Shown: positions 8,034 to 15,280, counted from the first letter of the stretch. The stretch is DNA of 35,494 nucleotides from Terriglobales bacterium (GCA_015655585.1 JAATEV010000118.1:1-35494), one strand, 5' to 3'. The notes: generated from the sequence alone by a model not told the origin. A program made the numbers and translations.

Positions 8034-8491
8034 GTAACACTCCCATTTCGCGGAGTAATGGCCGGGCAGGCAGCTCACGAACGGACACCCCTCCCCAGCT
8101 TCATCAACGCTTAATCCTCGACCTTTAGCGTCCATGCCAGTTGCTGTGTCATTCGCTTCAGAAATTCGAGGACATGCTCCGTACCGGGCCGGATGCAGAT
8201 TCTTGACCGGCAAAACTTCGATGCATTGGAATACCAGCGCTCAGGAAAGGTCCGGCATAGCTAAAGCGAAGCGTTGAGACGGCAAAATTCCCAAAATCGA
8301 ACTCGACGAAAATAAATCCGCAAAAACTGGCGCAATTTCAGACGACGAAAACCGCCATGCAGACAACCATCTTCGAGCCGTCAGAAACCACGTTTCCATC
8401 CAGCAAAAAACCACGTTCCACAACGCGATTTTTTGCATATCACCCAACAAAAACGCGGTGTTTATCCATAGCTGAGGAACGCACAAAATCC
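8034..8491. other. Gene-free stretch between aroG and the BNR gene
   Basis: No reading frame with coding character is seen here on either strand. From about 8275 to 8475 the sequence changes to an A-rich composition with scattered CCACGTT and AAAAAC motifs (for example ACCACGTT twice, near 8387 and 8411). This resembles the degenerate CAC/AAAA-type non-coding filler common in acidobacterial genomes. I see no terminator with a T-tract, RNA gene or array. Confidence 0.45.
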
Positions 8492-9556
8492 CTAACCTCG
8501 GGCCGAGCGAACCGCCTGGGCCAGCATCTTGAGCGCCTCCCGGGTCTCTGCCCAGTCGATGCATCCGTCCGTGATGCTCTGGCCATAGACCAGCTTCTTG
8601 CCCGGAACAAGCTTCTGCGCTCCCGCAACAAGGTTGCTCTCAATCATCACGCCCATGATGCGCCGGTCGCCCTGCGCGATCTGATCGGCCACGTCCCGGC
8701 AGACGGCGGTCTGGCGGGCGTAGTCCTTGCTGCTGTTGGCATGGCTGCAATCGATCATGACCTGCGGCCTAACCCCAGCCTTTTCAAGGTGTTTGCAGGT
8801 ATCTTCCACCGAGGCGGCATCGTAATTCGTGGTTTGGCGGCCGCCGCGCAGAATGATGTGGCAGTCAGGATTCCCCGTAGTAACGAAGATCGCCGACTGG
8901 CCGTTCTTCGTGTGTCCAAGGAACGTATGGGGCTGGCCAGCCGAGAGGATCGCATCCACGGCGATCTGCACATTGCCCGAGGTCCCGTTCTTAAATCCAA
9001 CCGGGCAGGAGAGGCCGGAGACAAGCTCGCGGTGTACCTGGCTCTCCGTGGTACGCGCGCCAATGGCCCCCCAGCTTACAAGATTGGCCAGATACTGCGG
9101 CGAAATCATGTCAAGAAACTCGGTTCCCGCAGGCACACCGGTCTCGGCGAGGTCGAGCAGAAGATGCCGGGCTTTACGCAGGCCGTCGTTGATCTGGAAC
9201 GACTCGTCGAGGTAAGGATCGTTGATGAGTCCCTTCCAGCCAAGCGTGGTGCGCGGCTTTTCGAAGTAGACGCGCATGATGATGCAGAGATCCTGCGAAA
9301 ACTCGGCGATGGCTTCCTTGAGCAGGCCGGCGTACTCCCGCGCCGCGTCAGGATCATGGATGGAGCATGGACCTACCACTACGACCAGACGATGATCGAC
9401 GCCATGAAGGATATCGCAGACCTCTTTCCGGGTCTGAAATACAGTCTGAGAGGCCTTTTCGGTGATGGGCAGCTCTTCTTCGAGGACGACAGGCGGCAGA
9501 ACAACTTTGATCCATTTAATACGAAGATCGTCTGTGGGGTAGAACATAGGTCTCAT
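8492..9556 (-). CDS. aroG: 3-deoxy-7-phosphoheptulonate (DAHP) synthase, class I
   Basis: Catalyses the first step of the shikimate pathway: phosphoenolpyruvate plus erythrose 4-phosphate to DAHP, in the cytoplasm, leading to aromatic amino acids. At 354 residues it matches the AroF/AroG/AroH type. Signatures include VVGPCSIHD with metal-ligand C64, MRVYFEKPRTTLGWKGL (residues 94-110) binding substrate phosphates, GARTTESQVHRE, SCPVGFKNGTSG, ILRGG and MIDCSHANSSKD. A short N-terminal extension carries the usual allosteric contacts, but which aromatic amino acid inhibits it cannot be told, so the aroG symbol is generic. The ATG at 9556 lacks a strong ribosome site, and an ATG at 9547 is also possible. 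It stands alone, divergent from the HAD gene. Confidence 0.95.
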   Translation of the reverse strand: MRPMFYPTDDLRIKWIKVVLPPVVLEEELPITEKASQTVFQTRKEVCDILHGVDHRLVVVVGPCSIHDPDAAREYAGLLKEAIAEFSQDLCIIMRVYFEKPRTTLGWKGLINDPYLDESFQINDGLRKARHLLLDLAETGVPAGTEFLDMISPQYLANLVSWGAIGARTTESQVHRELVSGLSCPVGFKNGTSGNVQIAVDAILSAGQPHTFLGHTKNGQSAIFVTTGNPDCHIILRGGRQTTNYDAASVEDTCKHLEKAGVRPQVMIDCSHANSSKDYARQTAVCRDVADQIAQGDRRIMGVMIESNLVAGAQKLVPGKKLVYGQSITDGCIDWAETREALKMLAQAVRSARG

Positions 9557-9652
9557 TTCGGTTGAATCTTAAAAAGGCAGCGCCGGTTCCGGCAGTAAAC
9601 CCCTTCTATTGTAATAGGGTCTCCGTTCAACAAGCGGAAGAGTATCCAGTCC

Positions 9653-9658
9653 TATAAT
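9653..9658 (+). promoter_or_regulatory. Perfect -10 element close to a GTG start
   Basis: TATAAT lies only six bases before the GTG start of the HAD gene, so transcription would begin at or next to the start codon (leaderless mRNA). No good -35 hexamer is seen at 16-18 bases. A short palindrome, CTATTGTAATAG (9606-9617), in the same divergent interval could be an operator. Confidence 0.4.
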
Positions 9659-9664
9659 AGGCGC

Positions 9665-10387
9665 GTGATCTCCGCTTCCCTATCCTTCCCCCTGCCCGGT
9701 GCTCAGACGCTGCTGATCGACGCCGACGATACGCTGTGGGAGAACAATATCTACTTCGAGCGGGCGATTGCCGGTTTTATCTCATACCTGGATCACCGGG
9801 TCCACACGGCGAAGGAGGTTCGCGAGCACCTGAACCGCGTGGAAGCGGCGACGATCCTCTCGCATGGGTATGGGCTACAGAGCTTCAGCCGGTCGCTGAT
9901 TGTCTGCTTCGAAGAGCTCTCCGGGGCTCCGGTGACGCCGGACAATTGCCGCCGCATCGAGAGCTTCGCGCAGGCGATTGCCGATCAGGAGATTGAGCTG
10001 TTGCCGAAGGTGGCCTCGACGCTGGCGGAGCTTTCGACCCGGCATCGCCTTATCCTCGTGACGAAGGGCAACTACGAGGAGCAGACCGGGAAGCTGCGCC
10101 GGTCGAATCTTGAGCCTCACTTCAGCGCGGTGGAGGTTCTGCCGGAAAAGCACCACGATGCGTACCTCTCGCTTGCCGCGCACCACGGCTGCGAGGCGCG
10201 TACTACGTGGATGATCGGAAACAGCCCCAAGTCCGACATCAACCCCGCGCTCAGGGCCGGGTTGAACGCTATCTTTATTCCCCACGACTTTACGTGGATT
10301 CTGGAGCATGAGGCGATTGCACCCGCTCCCGATGGCCAGCGGCTGCTGGAGTTGGCGGCTTTTGCCGATCTTGGACTGCATTTTTGA
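9665..10387 (+). CDS. HAD-superfamily hydrolase (phosphatase-like)
   Basis: A 240-residue cytoplasmic hydrolase of the haloacid dehalogenase superfamily. Motif I is IDADDTLW (nucleophile D19, acid D21), motif II the Thr of LVTKGN (T133), motif III the Lys near K162, and motif IV IGNSPKSDINPA with D191. A helical C1-type cap lies between motifs I and II (about residues 26-110), as in phosphoglycolate phosphatase and YjjG-like nucleotidases. The true substrate, probably a small phosphorylated metabolite, cannot be assigned. The start is GTG with no ribosome site, and the TATAAT immediately upstream suggests a leaderless message. The gene is divergent from aroG and followed by the metal-stress unit. 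Confidence 0.9.
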   Translation: MISASLSFPLPGAQTLLIDADDTLWENNIYFERAIAGFISYLDHRVHTAKEVREHLNRVEAATILSHGYGLQSFSRSLIVCFEELSGAPVTPDNCRRIESFAQAIADQEIELLPKVASTLAELSTRHRLILVTKGNYEEQTGKLRRSNLEPHFSAVEVLPEKHHDAYLSLAAHHGCEARTTWMIGNSPKSDINPALRAGLNAIFIPHDFTWILEHEAIAPAPDGQRLLELAAFADLGLHF

Positions 10388-10436
10388 ATTGGCTGCATGG
10401 AACTGTAATATTTTTGCTCCTTGACCGTCAGCCGTA

Positions 10437-10457
10437 GTGCCGAGAGAAATCCGGCAC
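10437..10457 (+). other. Leader hairpin before the Cys-rich peptide
   Basis: GTGCCG (10437-10442) and CGGCAC (10452-10457) form a perfect six-pair stem with a nine-base loop. The hairpin ends just before the AAGGAGAAG ribosome site of the Cys-rich peptide gene. It could be an operator dyad or protect the 5' end of the mRNA. Confidence 0.5.
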
Positions 10458-10471
10458 GAAGGAGAAGAAAA

Positions 10472-10567
10472 ATGACACTCACCATATGCCCCTGTGGAAC
10501 GGATTGCCCATGCGGTCCGGATTGCCCGTGTGATTCCAACTGCGGCTGTTCTGCATCGAATCAATAA
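10472..10567 (+). CDS. Metallothionein-like Cys-rich peptide (31 aa)
   Basis: A 31-residue peptide with eight cysteines arranged as four C-x-C pairs at regular six-residue steps (Cys 6, 8, 12, 14, 18, 20, 24, 26; CPCGTDCPCGPDCPCDSNCGC). Such density is found only in metal-thiolate proteins, so it probably chelates Cu(I), Zn or Cd in the cytoplasm. A strong AAGGAGAAG ribosome site (10460-10468) lies before the ATG, and there is a hairpin on either side. It is followed by a terminator and then by an ECF sigma factor with its own metal-type cysteines, which strongly suggests a shared metal-response role. It does not closely match the SmtA/BmtA metallothioneins I know. It is easily missed by gene callers because of its size. 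Confidence 0.85.
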   Translation: MTLTICPCGTDCPCGPDCPCDSNCGCSASNQ

Positions 10568-10571
10568 CCTG

Positions 10572-10616
10572 AAGTGCGGAGCGCACGCGGTTCATCTTGT
10601 GCGCTCCGCACTTTTT
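10572..10616 (+). terminator. Strong terminator between Cys-rich peptide and sigma gene
   Basis: A perfect 15-pair stem (10572-10586 with 10599-10613) and a 12-base loop, ending in a short T run (CTTTTT). It starts four bases after the peptide stop and ends eight bases before the sigma factor ATG. It should end most transcripts, leaving the sigma gene to read-through. Confidence 0.9.
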
Positions 10617-10624
10617 GACGAGCT

Positions 10625-11158
10625 ATGCAAACCTACACGATTGACGATCTGATCCAGCAGCGAGGCAAGTTCCTGAGCTTCGTCCGACGGCGGGTCGATT
10701 CGCAGGCAACCGCTGAAGACATCCTCCAGAGTGCGTATATCCGCGCCATGGAGCAGTGCGCGACGCTGCATAAGAACGAGTCGGCTGCGGCCTGGTTCTA
10801 TCGCATTCTTCGCAATGCGGTGATTGACTACTATCGCCACCGCGCCGTGGAAGACCGCTCTCTCGAACAGCTTGCACGCGAGCATTCGAGCGAACCCCTC
10901 TCGATGCCAGAAGAAGAGGCGGCCACCTGCGAATGCATCGGAGAGGTGCTGGACACGATGAAGCCCGCCTACAGCCAGGCCATCCGCGAGGTGGATCTTG
11001 CCGAAGATACCTTGCAGAACTTTGCTGGAAAGACGGGAATCTCTGCAGGAAATGCTGCCGTGCGGATTCACCGGGCGCGGCAGTCACTTAGAAAGCATCT
11101 GACCCGACTGTGCGGGGCCTGCGCCAAAGACAGCTGTCTGCATTGCACCTGTTCCTGA
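10625..11158 (+). CDS. ECF sigma factor with metal-sensing Cys residues (CorE-like)
   Basis: A 177-residue sigma-70-family factor directing RNA polymerase to stress promoters. Region 2 covers about residues 10-80 (ATAEDILQSAYIRAM, AAWFYRILRNAVIDYYRHR), and region 4 about residues 105-160 with a helix-turn-helix (FAGKTGISAGNAAVRIHRARQSLRK). Two unusual Cys groups stand out: C102-x-C104 in the linker between regions 2 and 4, and a C-terminal tail C163-x2-C166-x4-C171-x2-C174-x-C176. This is the architecture of the CorE group (ECF44) of Myxococcus xanthus, where a Cys-rich C-terminus and a linker C-x-C bind copper, cadmium or zinc to switch activity without an anti-sigma factor. None is seen here either. 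The Cys-rich peptide upstream is the obvious target. Which metal is unknown. Confidence 0.88.
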   Translation: MQTYTIDDLIQQRGKFLSFVRRRVDSQATAEDILQSAYIRAMEQCATLHKNESAAAWFYRILRNAVIDYYRHRAVEDRSLEQLAREHSSEPLSMPEEEAATCECIGEVLDTMKPAYSQAIREVDLAEDTLQNFAGKTGISAGNAAVRIHRARQSLRKHLTRLCGACAKDSCLHCTCS

Positions 11159-11259
11159 GATATTTTGCGGCTGGAGTGAATTCGCCGCCACGATTCACAG
11201 TCCGCTCAACATCCCACCGCAACTCCCTGTAACATCTATTGAGAAGTTGCGAGAGGGGT

Positions 11260-13707
11260 ATGAGCGAAGGTCGTTGGGTTTTACTGGTTGCAAGCGAAGT
11301 GGGTCGCACGGACTCGGTCTCCGACCGCGCTATGGAGCGTCTTGTCGACGCGATTGGTCAGGAGGGCTATCAGGTCGTCCGCACCTCCACGCCGGAGGAC
11401 GGTCTTTCTCTGGTCACGTCCGATCCGTCCTACTCCGCAATCCTGCTGGATTGGGACCTCGAAGGAGATAACCAGTTCGACGAACGCGCTGCGTTACAAA
11501 TTCTCCGCTCGGTACGGCGGCGTAATAAAAAAATTCCGATCTTCCTGATCGCAGACCGCACGCTGGTCAGCGAGCTTCCGCTCGAAGTCGTTAAGCAGGT
11601 TCACGAATACATCCATCTCTTCGGCGATACACCTGCGTTTATTGCCAACCGCGTCGACTTCGCCGTCGAGCGTTATCACGAGCAGTTGTTGCCGCCCTAC
11701 TTCCGCGAACTGAAGAAGTACAACGATCAGGGCGCGTACTCGTGGGACGCGCCGGGGCACATGGGCGGCGTTGCGTTCCTGAAGCATCCCGTCGGCATGG
11801 AGTTCATGCGCTTCTTCGGCGAGAACCTGATGCGCACGGACCTCGGCATCTCCACCTCGCAGCTTGGCTCGTGGCTGGACCACCTTGGGCCTCCGGGTGA
11901 GTCCGAGCGCAACGCTGCGCGCATCTTCGGCGCGGACTGGACCTTCTACGTTCTGGGCGGCTCCAGCACCTCGAACCAGATCGTGGGCCACGGAGTGATC
12001 GCGCAGGACGACATCGTTCTGGCGGACGCAAACTGCCACAAATCCATCTGCCACTCCCTGACCGTCACCGGCGCGCGGCCTGTCTACATGAAGCCCACAC
12101 GCAACGGCTACGGGATGATCGGACTGGTTCCGCTCAAGCGGTTTTCGCCCGAGTTCATCCGGGGCATTATCGACAAAAGCCCGCTGACGACCGGGGTTGC
12201 AAACCAGAACCCCACCTATGCGGTAGTTACGAACTCGACCTACGACGGCCTTTGCTATGACGTGAACCGTGTCGTTACCGAACTCTCGAAGTCCGTGCCG
12301 CGAATTCACTTCGACGAGGCATGGTACGCCTATGCGAAGTTCCACGAGATCTACCAGGGCCGCTACGCGATGGGTGTGCCAGACGACATGCCCGACCGCC
12401 CAACCATCTTCGCGGTGCAGTCGACGCACAAGATGCTGGCCGCATTTTCGATGGGCTCGATGGTGCATGTGAAACTCAGTTCGCGCGCGCCGCTGGACTT
12501 CGATCAGTTCAACGAGTCCTTCATGATGCATGGGACGACCTCGCCCTTCTATCCGCTGATCGCCTCGCTTGACGTGGCGGCTGCGATGATGGACGAACCC
12601 GCCGGACCAACGTTGATGAGCGAGACGTTGCAGGATGCGATCAGCTTCCGCAAGGCGATGTCCTCCATCGGCCATCGGCTTCGCGCCGCCGAGCAGGGAT
12701 GGTTCTTCCGGCTGTATCAGCCAGAGCACGTCTTCGACCCGCTCGACGGACAAACGTACCTGCTGGAAGAGGCCGCTGATGGGCTGCTCACGAACCGCTC
12801 CAGCGCGTGGACGCTGAAGCCCGGCGAAGAGTGGCATGGGTTCCAGGATGAAGATATCGCCGATGGCTACTGTATGCTCGACCCCACGAAGGTCACGATC
12901 CTTACTCCCGGCGTGAACGCGCAGGGCAAGGTCAGCGACTGGGGCATCCCGGCGGCGATCCTTACAGAGTTCCTCGATGGGCGCCGCGTGGAGATTGCGC
13001 GCACCGGAGACTACACGGTTCTTGTGCTTTTCTCGATCGGCACGTCGAAGGGCAAGTGGGGCGCACTGCTCGAAAATCTCTTCGAGTTCAAGCGGCTCTA
13101 CGACTCGGACGCACTTCTGGAAGAGGCGATGCCGGAGCTGGTCCAGCGCTTCCCGCATCGCTACGGCAACGTTACGCTACGCGAACTCTCCGACGAGATG
13201 CACGCCGCCATGGTCCAGCTTAACCTTGCCGGGCTGGTCAACGACGCCTGCGATGAAGATTTTGACCCCATCCTGACCCCGGCGCAGACCTACCAGAAGC
13301 TCCTGCGGAACGAGACGGAGAAGGTCCGCTTCACCGAGATGCCGGGCCGCATCGCCGCGGTGATGCTGGTTCCCTATCCGCCGGGAATCCCGATGTCGAT
13401 GCCGGGAGAGCGTCTCGGCAGTGCGGACTCGCCTGTAATCAAGCTCATCCTTGCGGTAGAGGAGTTTGGCAAGCGCTTCCCGGGATTCGAGCGCGAGGTC
13501 CATGGAATCGAGGTAGACGGCGACGGTAACTACTGGATGCGCGCCGTAATCGAGACGCCGGGCAAGAAGCGCAATGGGAACGGGAATGGTAATGGACATG
13601 GCAAGCAGCGTCCGCCGAACGCCGCTCCGCCGGTGAAGAAGCGGAAGCGGGTTCCTGTTACTCCAACGTTAAGCCCCATGCCGCACGGAATTCAGCCGGA
13701 GCGTTGA
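11260..13707 (+). CDS. adiA: PLP-dependent arginine decarboxylase, AdiA-like
   Basis: An 815-residue fold-type I decarboxylase of the Orn/Lys/Arg family. An N-terminal receiver-like wing domain (about 1-130) is followed by the PLP domain. The Schiff-base lysine is K391 in VQSTHKMLAAFS, near K386 of E. coli AdiA. ADANCHKS and HFDEAWYAYAKFHEIY are cofactor and substrate motifs; the latter resembles AdiA (DEAWYGYARF) more than CadA, so arginine to agmatine, consuming a proton in acid, is likely. Lysine or ornithine remain possible. The last 50 residues form an odd Gly/Asn-repeat, Lys/Pro-rich tail absent from AdiA. The ATG at 11260 has only a very close GAGGGG; an upstream TTG at 11239 is an alternative. 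No antiporter gene is adjacent. Confidence 0.88.
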   Translation: MSEGRWVLLVASEVGRTDSVSDRAMERLVDAIGQEGYQVVRTSTPEDGLSLVTSDPSYSAILLDWDLEGDNQFDERAALQILRSVRRRNKKIPIFLIADRTLVSELPLEVVKQVHEYIHLFGDTPAFIANRVDFAVERYHEQLLPPYFRELKKYNDQGAYSWDAPGHMGGVAFLKHPVGMEFMRFFGENLMRTDLGISTSQLGSWLDHLGPPGESERNAARIFGADWTFYVLGGSSTSNQIVGHGVIAQDDIVLADANCHKSICHSLTVTGARPVYMKPTRNGYGMIGLVPLKRFSPEFIRGIIDKSPLTTGVANQNPTYAVVTNSTYDGLCYDVNRVVTELSKSVPRIHFDEAWYAYAKFHEIYQGRYAMGVPDDMPDRPTIFAVQSTHKMLAAFSMGSMVHVKLSSRAPLDFDQFNESFMMHGTTSPFYPLIASLDVAAAMMDEPAGPTLMSETLQDAISFRKAMSSIGHRLRAAEQGWFFRLYQPEHVFDPLDGQTYLLEEAADGLLTNRSSAWTLKPGEEWHGFQDEDIADGYCMLDPTKVTILTPGVNAQGKVSDWGIPAAILTEFLDGRRVEIARTGDYTVLVLFSIGTSKGKWGALLENLFEFKRLYDSDALLEEAMPELVQRFPHRYGNVTLRELSDEMHAAMVQLNLAGLVNDACDEDFDPILTPAQTYQKLLRNETEKVRFTEMPGRIAAVMLVPYPPGIPMSMPGERLGSADSPVIKLILAVEEFGKRFPGFEREVHGIEVDGDGNYWMRAVIETPGKKRNGNGNGNGHGKQRPPNAAPPVKKRKRVPVTPTLSPMPHGIQPER

Positions 13708-13815
13708 TTCCCTCCTCAGGCAGCCGGAGGAAGGAATCGCGCATCAACTTCTTTGGAGTACAACGCAGACCGCCCCTAACGTCATCGTTCCCCTCAACTC
13801 TCTCCCGGAGGTTTC

Positions 13816-13929
13816 ATGAAAAAGGTCATTCTTACTACTTTGCTGCTGATCAATGTGGGAACGGCTTTTGCCCGTCCCTGCCACGTCTGGCGAGTTCGCC
13901 ACCATCATCGTGTAAGCGTCCGGCGATAG
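13816..13929 (+). CDS. Small secreted His/Arg-rich peptide (37 aa)
   Basis: A 37-codon gene with a good ribosome site (GGAGG, 13807-13811) and a textbook Sec signal peptide (MKKVILTTLLLINVGTAFA). The predicted mature peptide is only 18 residues, starting RPCHVWRVRHHH, with four His, seven Arg and one Cys, so it is strongly basic and could bind metal, membrane or nucleic acid. A terminator overlaps its stop codon, making a complete monocistronic unit. It lies between the arginine decarboxylase and tRNA-Leu. No known family is recognised. The function is unknown; a periplasmic metal or pH buffer or an antimicrobial-like peptide are guesses. Confidence 0.65.
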   Translation: MKKVILTTLLLINVGTAFARPCHVWRVRHHHRVSVRR

Positions 13930-13955
13930 CTTAAGCCCTTCGCTATCTTCTTTTT
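13925..13955 (+). terminator. Terminator of the secreted peptide gene
   Basis: GATAGC (13925-13930) pairs with GCTATC (13942-13947) across an 11-base loop, followed by TTCTTTTT. The peptide stop codon lies within the left arm. Confidence 0.75.
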
Positions 13956-13960
13956 GCTTC

Positions 13961-14000
13961 GAATGAATCCCCCACTGCCGCTGCGTTGGGGGATTCGTTC
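13961..14000. terminator. Second hairpin, probable terminator or insulator
   Basis: GAATCCCCCA (13965-13974) pairs perfectly with TGGGGGATTC (13987-13996). The stem extends by four more pairs (one G-U) to 13961 and 14000, with a 12-base loop. TTT follows. It stands between the peptide gene and the tRNA promoter region; T-rich DNA on one side and A-poor DNA on the other make its polarity uncertain. Confidence 0.55.
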
Positions 14001-14110
14001 TTTGCACCCTGCCCCGTGGAAATCCGCGTGCCTAAATCCGGTTTCGAATGCTATACTTGGATTCAGGATTGCTCACCGCACCTCACGCTCTTAGCGTCAG
14101 GAACAAAAAC

Positions 14111-14195
14111 GCGGAGGTGGCGAAATTGGCAGACGCACAAGCTTGAGGTGCTTGCGCCGCAAGGCATAGGGGTTCAAGTCCCCTCCTCCGCACCA
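14111..14195 (+). tRNA. tRNA-Leu (anticodon GAG)
   Basis: A complete class II tRNA of 85 bases with encoded CCA. The acceptor arm GCGGAGG pairs with CCTCCGC, the anticodon stem CAAGC/GCTTG encloses loop TTGAGGT with GAG at 14145-14147, there is a long-variable-arm region CGCCGCAAGGCA, and the T arm contains GGTTCAAGTCC. It reads CUC/CUU leucine codons. TATACT at 14052-14057 may be the -10 of its promoter, about 55 bases upstream. Only 34 bases and no terminator separate it from secG, so the two may be co-transcribed. E. coli also places its GAG-anticodon leucine tRNA (leuU) next to secG, on the other side. Confidence 0.97.
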
Positions 14196-14229
14196 ATCCA
14201 CATATTCTACGAGGTCTACCAGTCTCTCG

Positions 14230-14523
14230 ATGATCGTTCTTCTCGTAATTCTGCATGTCGTGGTCGCGCTGTTTCTCATCGGCGTTGTTCTTCTCCAGCA
14301 GGGTAAGTCGGCCGATCTCGCCGGAGCCTTCGGCGGCCAGGGTTCGCAGACGGCCTTTGGGCCTCGCGGTGCGGCAAACCTGCTCACCCGCATGACCACC
14401 TACTCGGCGATCATCTTCATGCTTACTTCCATCGGCCTGACGATTGCGCTTGCTCGCGCTGGCGATCATTCCGTTCTCTCCGGAACCACACCTCATACCC
14501 AGAGCGCCCCGGCCAAGAAGTAA
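14230..14523 (+). CDS. secG: Protein translocase subunit SecG
   Basis: The small inner-membrane subunit of the SecYEG channel that stimulates SecA-driven export. The 97-residue protein has two membrane helices (about residues 2-21, MIVLLVILHVVVALFLIGVV, and about 57-75) joined by the hallmark loop LLQQGKSADLAGAFGGQGSQTAFGPRGAAN. The tail is hydrophilic (PAKK). A GAGG at 14211-14214 is rather far from the ATG. It follows tRNA-Leu closely and ends in a clear terminator, so it stands apart from the next gene. Confidence 0.96.
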   Translation: MIVLLVILHVVVALFLIGVVLLQQGKSADLAGAFGGQGSQTAFGPRGAANLLTRMTTYSAIIFMLTSIGLTIALARAGDHSVLSGTTPHTQSAPAKK

Positions 14524-14542
14524 TCAGGGTTTATCTCGACTG

Positions 14543-14568
14543 AGCGCAGGCTTCGGCCTGCGCTTTTT
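14543..14568 (+). terminator. Terminator of secG
   Basis: AGCGCAGGC (14543-14551) pairs with GCCTGCGCT (14556-14564) around a very stable TTCG tetraloop, followed by a T run to 14568. It begins 20 bases after the secG stop. Classical intrinsic terminator. Confidence 0.95.
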
Positions 14569-14641
14569 CATGCCTGATGGTCATCTTGTGGAAGGTGGCT
14601 TCCCTGTATTTCTCTCTTCATCGGTCATTTACTCTGGATGC

Positions 14642-15280
14642 ATGATCCACGAGATACTTCCCGTCGGCCCTCTTCAGTGCAATTGCTCGATCCTCGGCGA
14701 TGAGGAGTCGCGTGAGGCTATCGTTGTCGATCCGGGCGACGAGATTGCGCGGATCGTCGAAATACTCGACCGGCATCATCTCACCGTTAAGCAGATCCTC
14801 ATCACCCACGCGCACATCGACCACATCGCCGGAGCGCAGCGTCTCAAACGGTTGACCGGCGCTCCCATTCTCTACAACGAAAACGACCTGCCGCTGGTCA
14901 GGATGATGGACGTGCAGGCGGGCTGGCTCGGAATGGCTACGCCGGAGGTTCTCCCGCCGGACGACCTGTTGCAGGATGGCAAGCGCATCGCCATCACCAA
15001 CCTGACCGGCTCGATCCTCCACACACCCGGCCACACTCAGGGCTCCGTGTGCCTCTACGTGCCTGACCATTCCCTGCTGATCGCCGGAGACACGCTGTTC
15101 GCAGGCTCCATAGGCCGCACCGACCTGCCGGGAGGAGACACCCGGCAGATTCTCCGTTCCATACACGATCGTCTGCTTGCGCTTCCCGACGAGGTAGTAG
15201 TGGTTCCGGGGCACGGAGCGAGAACCACCATTGGCGAGGAGCGCAACTCAAATCCATTTATCCTGCAAACTTTACGGTAA
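14642..15280 (+). CDS. MBL-fold metallo-hydrolase (glyoxalase II-like)
   Basis: A 212-residue cytoplasmic metallo-beta-lactamase-fold hydrolase. Metal ligands are visible in order: THAHIDHIAG (T-H-x-H-x-D-H), HTPGHTQGS, AGDTLFAGSIGRTDLPGGD and VVPGHGART. The FAGSIGRTDLPGGD stretch and the short length match the GloB-like group (hydroxyacylglutathione hydrolase-related, YcbL type) acting on thioesters. The exact substrate is unknown. The start at ATG 14642 gives the typical N-terminus (ILPVGPLQCNCSILGDEE); the frame extends upstream, but that part overlaps the secG end and its terminator and is rejected. Confidence 0.9.
   Translation: MIHEILPVGPLQCNCSILGDEESREAIVVDPGDEIARIVEILDRHHLTVKQILITHAHIDHIAGAQRLKRLTGAPILYNENDLPLVRMMDVQAGWLGMATPEVLPPDDLLQDGKRIAITNLTGSILHTPGHTQGSVCLYVPDHSLLIAGDTLFAGSIGRTDLPGGDTRQILRSIHDRLLALPDEVVVVPGHGARTTIGEERNSNPFILQTLR

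Noticed and set aside
8357..9565. A 402-codon plus-strand frame opposite aroG
   Set aside because: aroG motifs are complete on the minus strand; the plus frame has no recognisable content.
10399..10426. GGAAC (10399-10403) and CGTC (10425-10428) as an ECF promoter for the Cys-rich peptide
   Set aside because: The spacing of about 21 bases is too long for the usual 15-17 of ECF promoters, so it is not claimed.
11494..13158. A 554-codon open frame on the minus strand inside the arginine decarboxylase gene
   Set aside because: It is an antisense shadow of a clear PLP decarboxylase: no family motifs, Arg/His/Val-rich composition typical of antisense frames in GC-rich genes.
14444..14641. N-terminal extension of the MBL hydrolase back to 14444
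   Set aside because: It would overlap the end of secG and include its terminator; the family N-terminus begins at ATG 14642.
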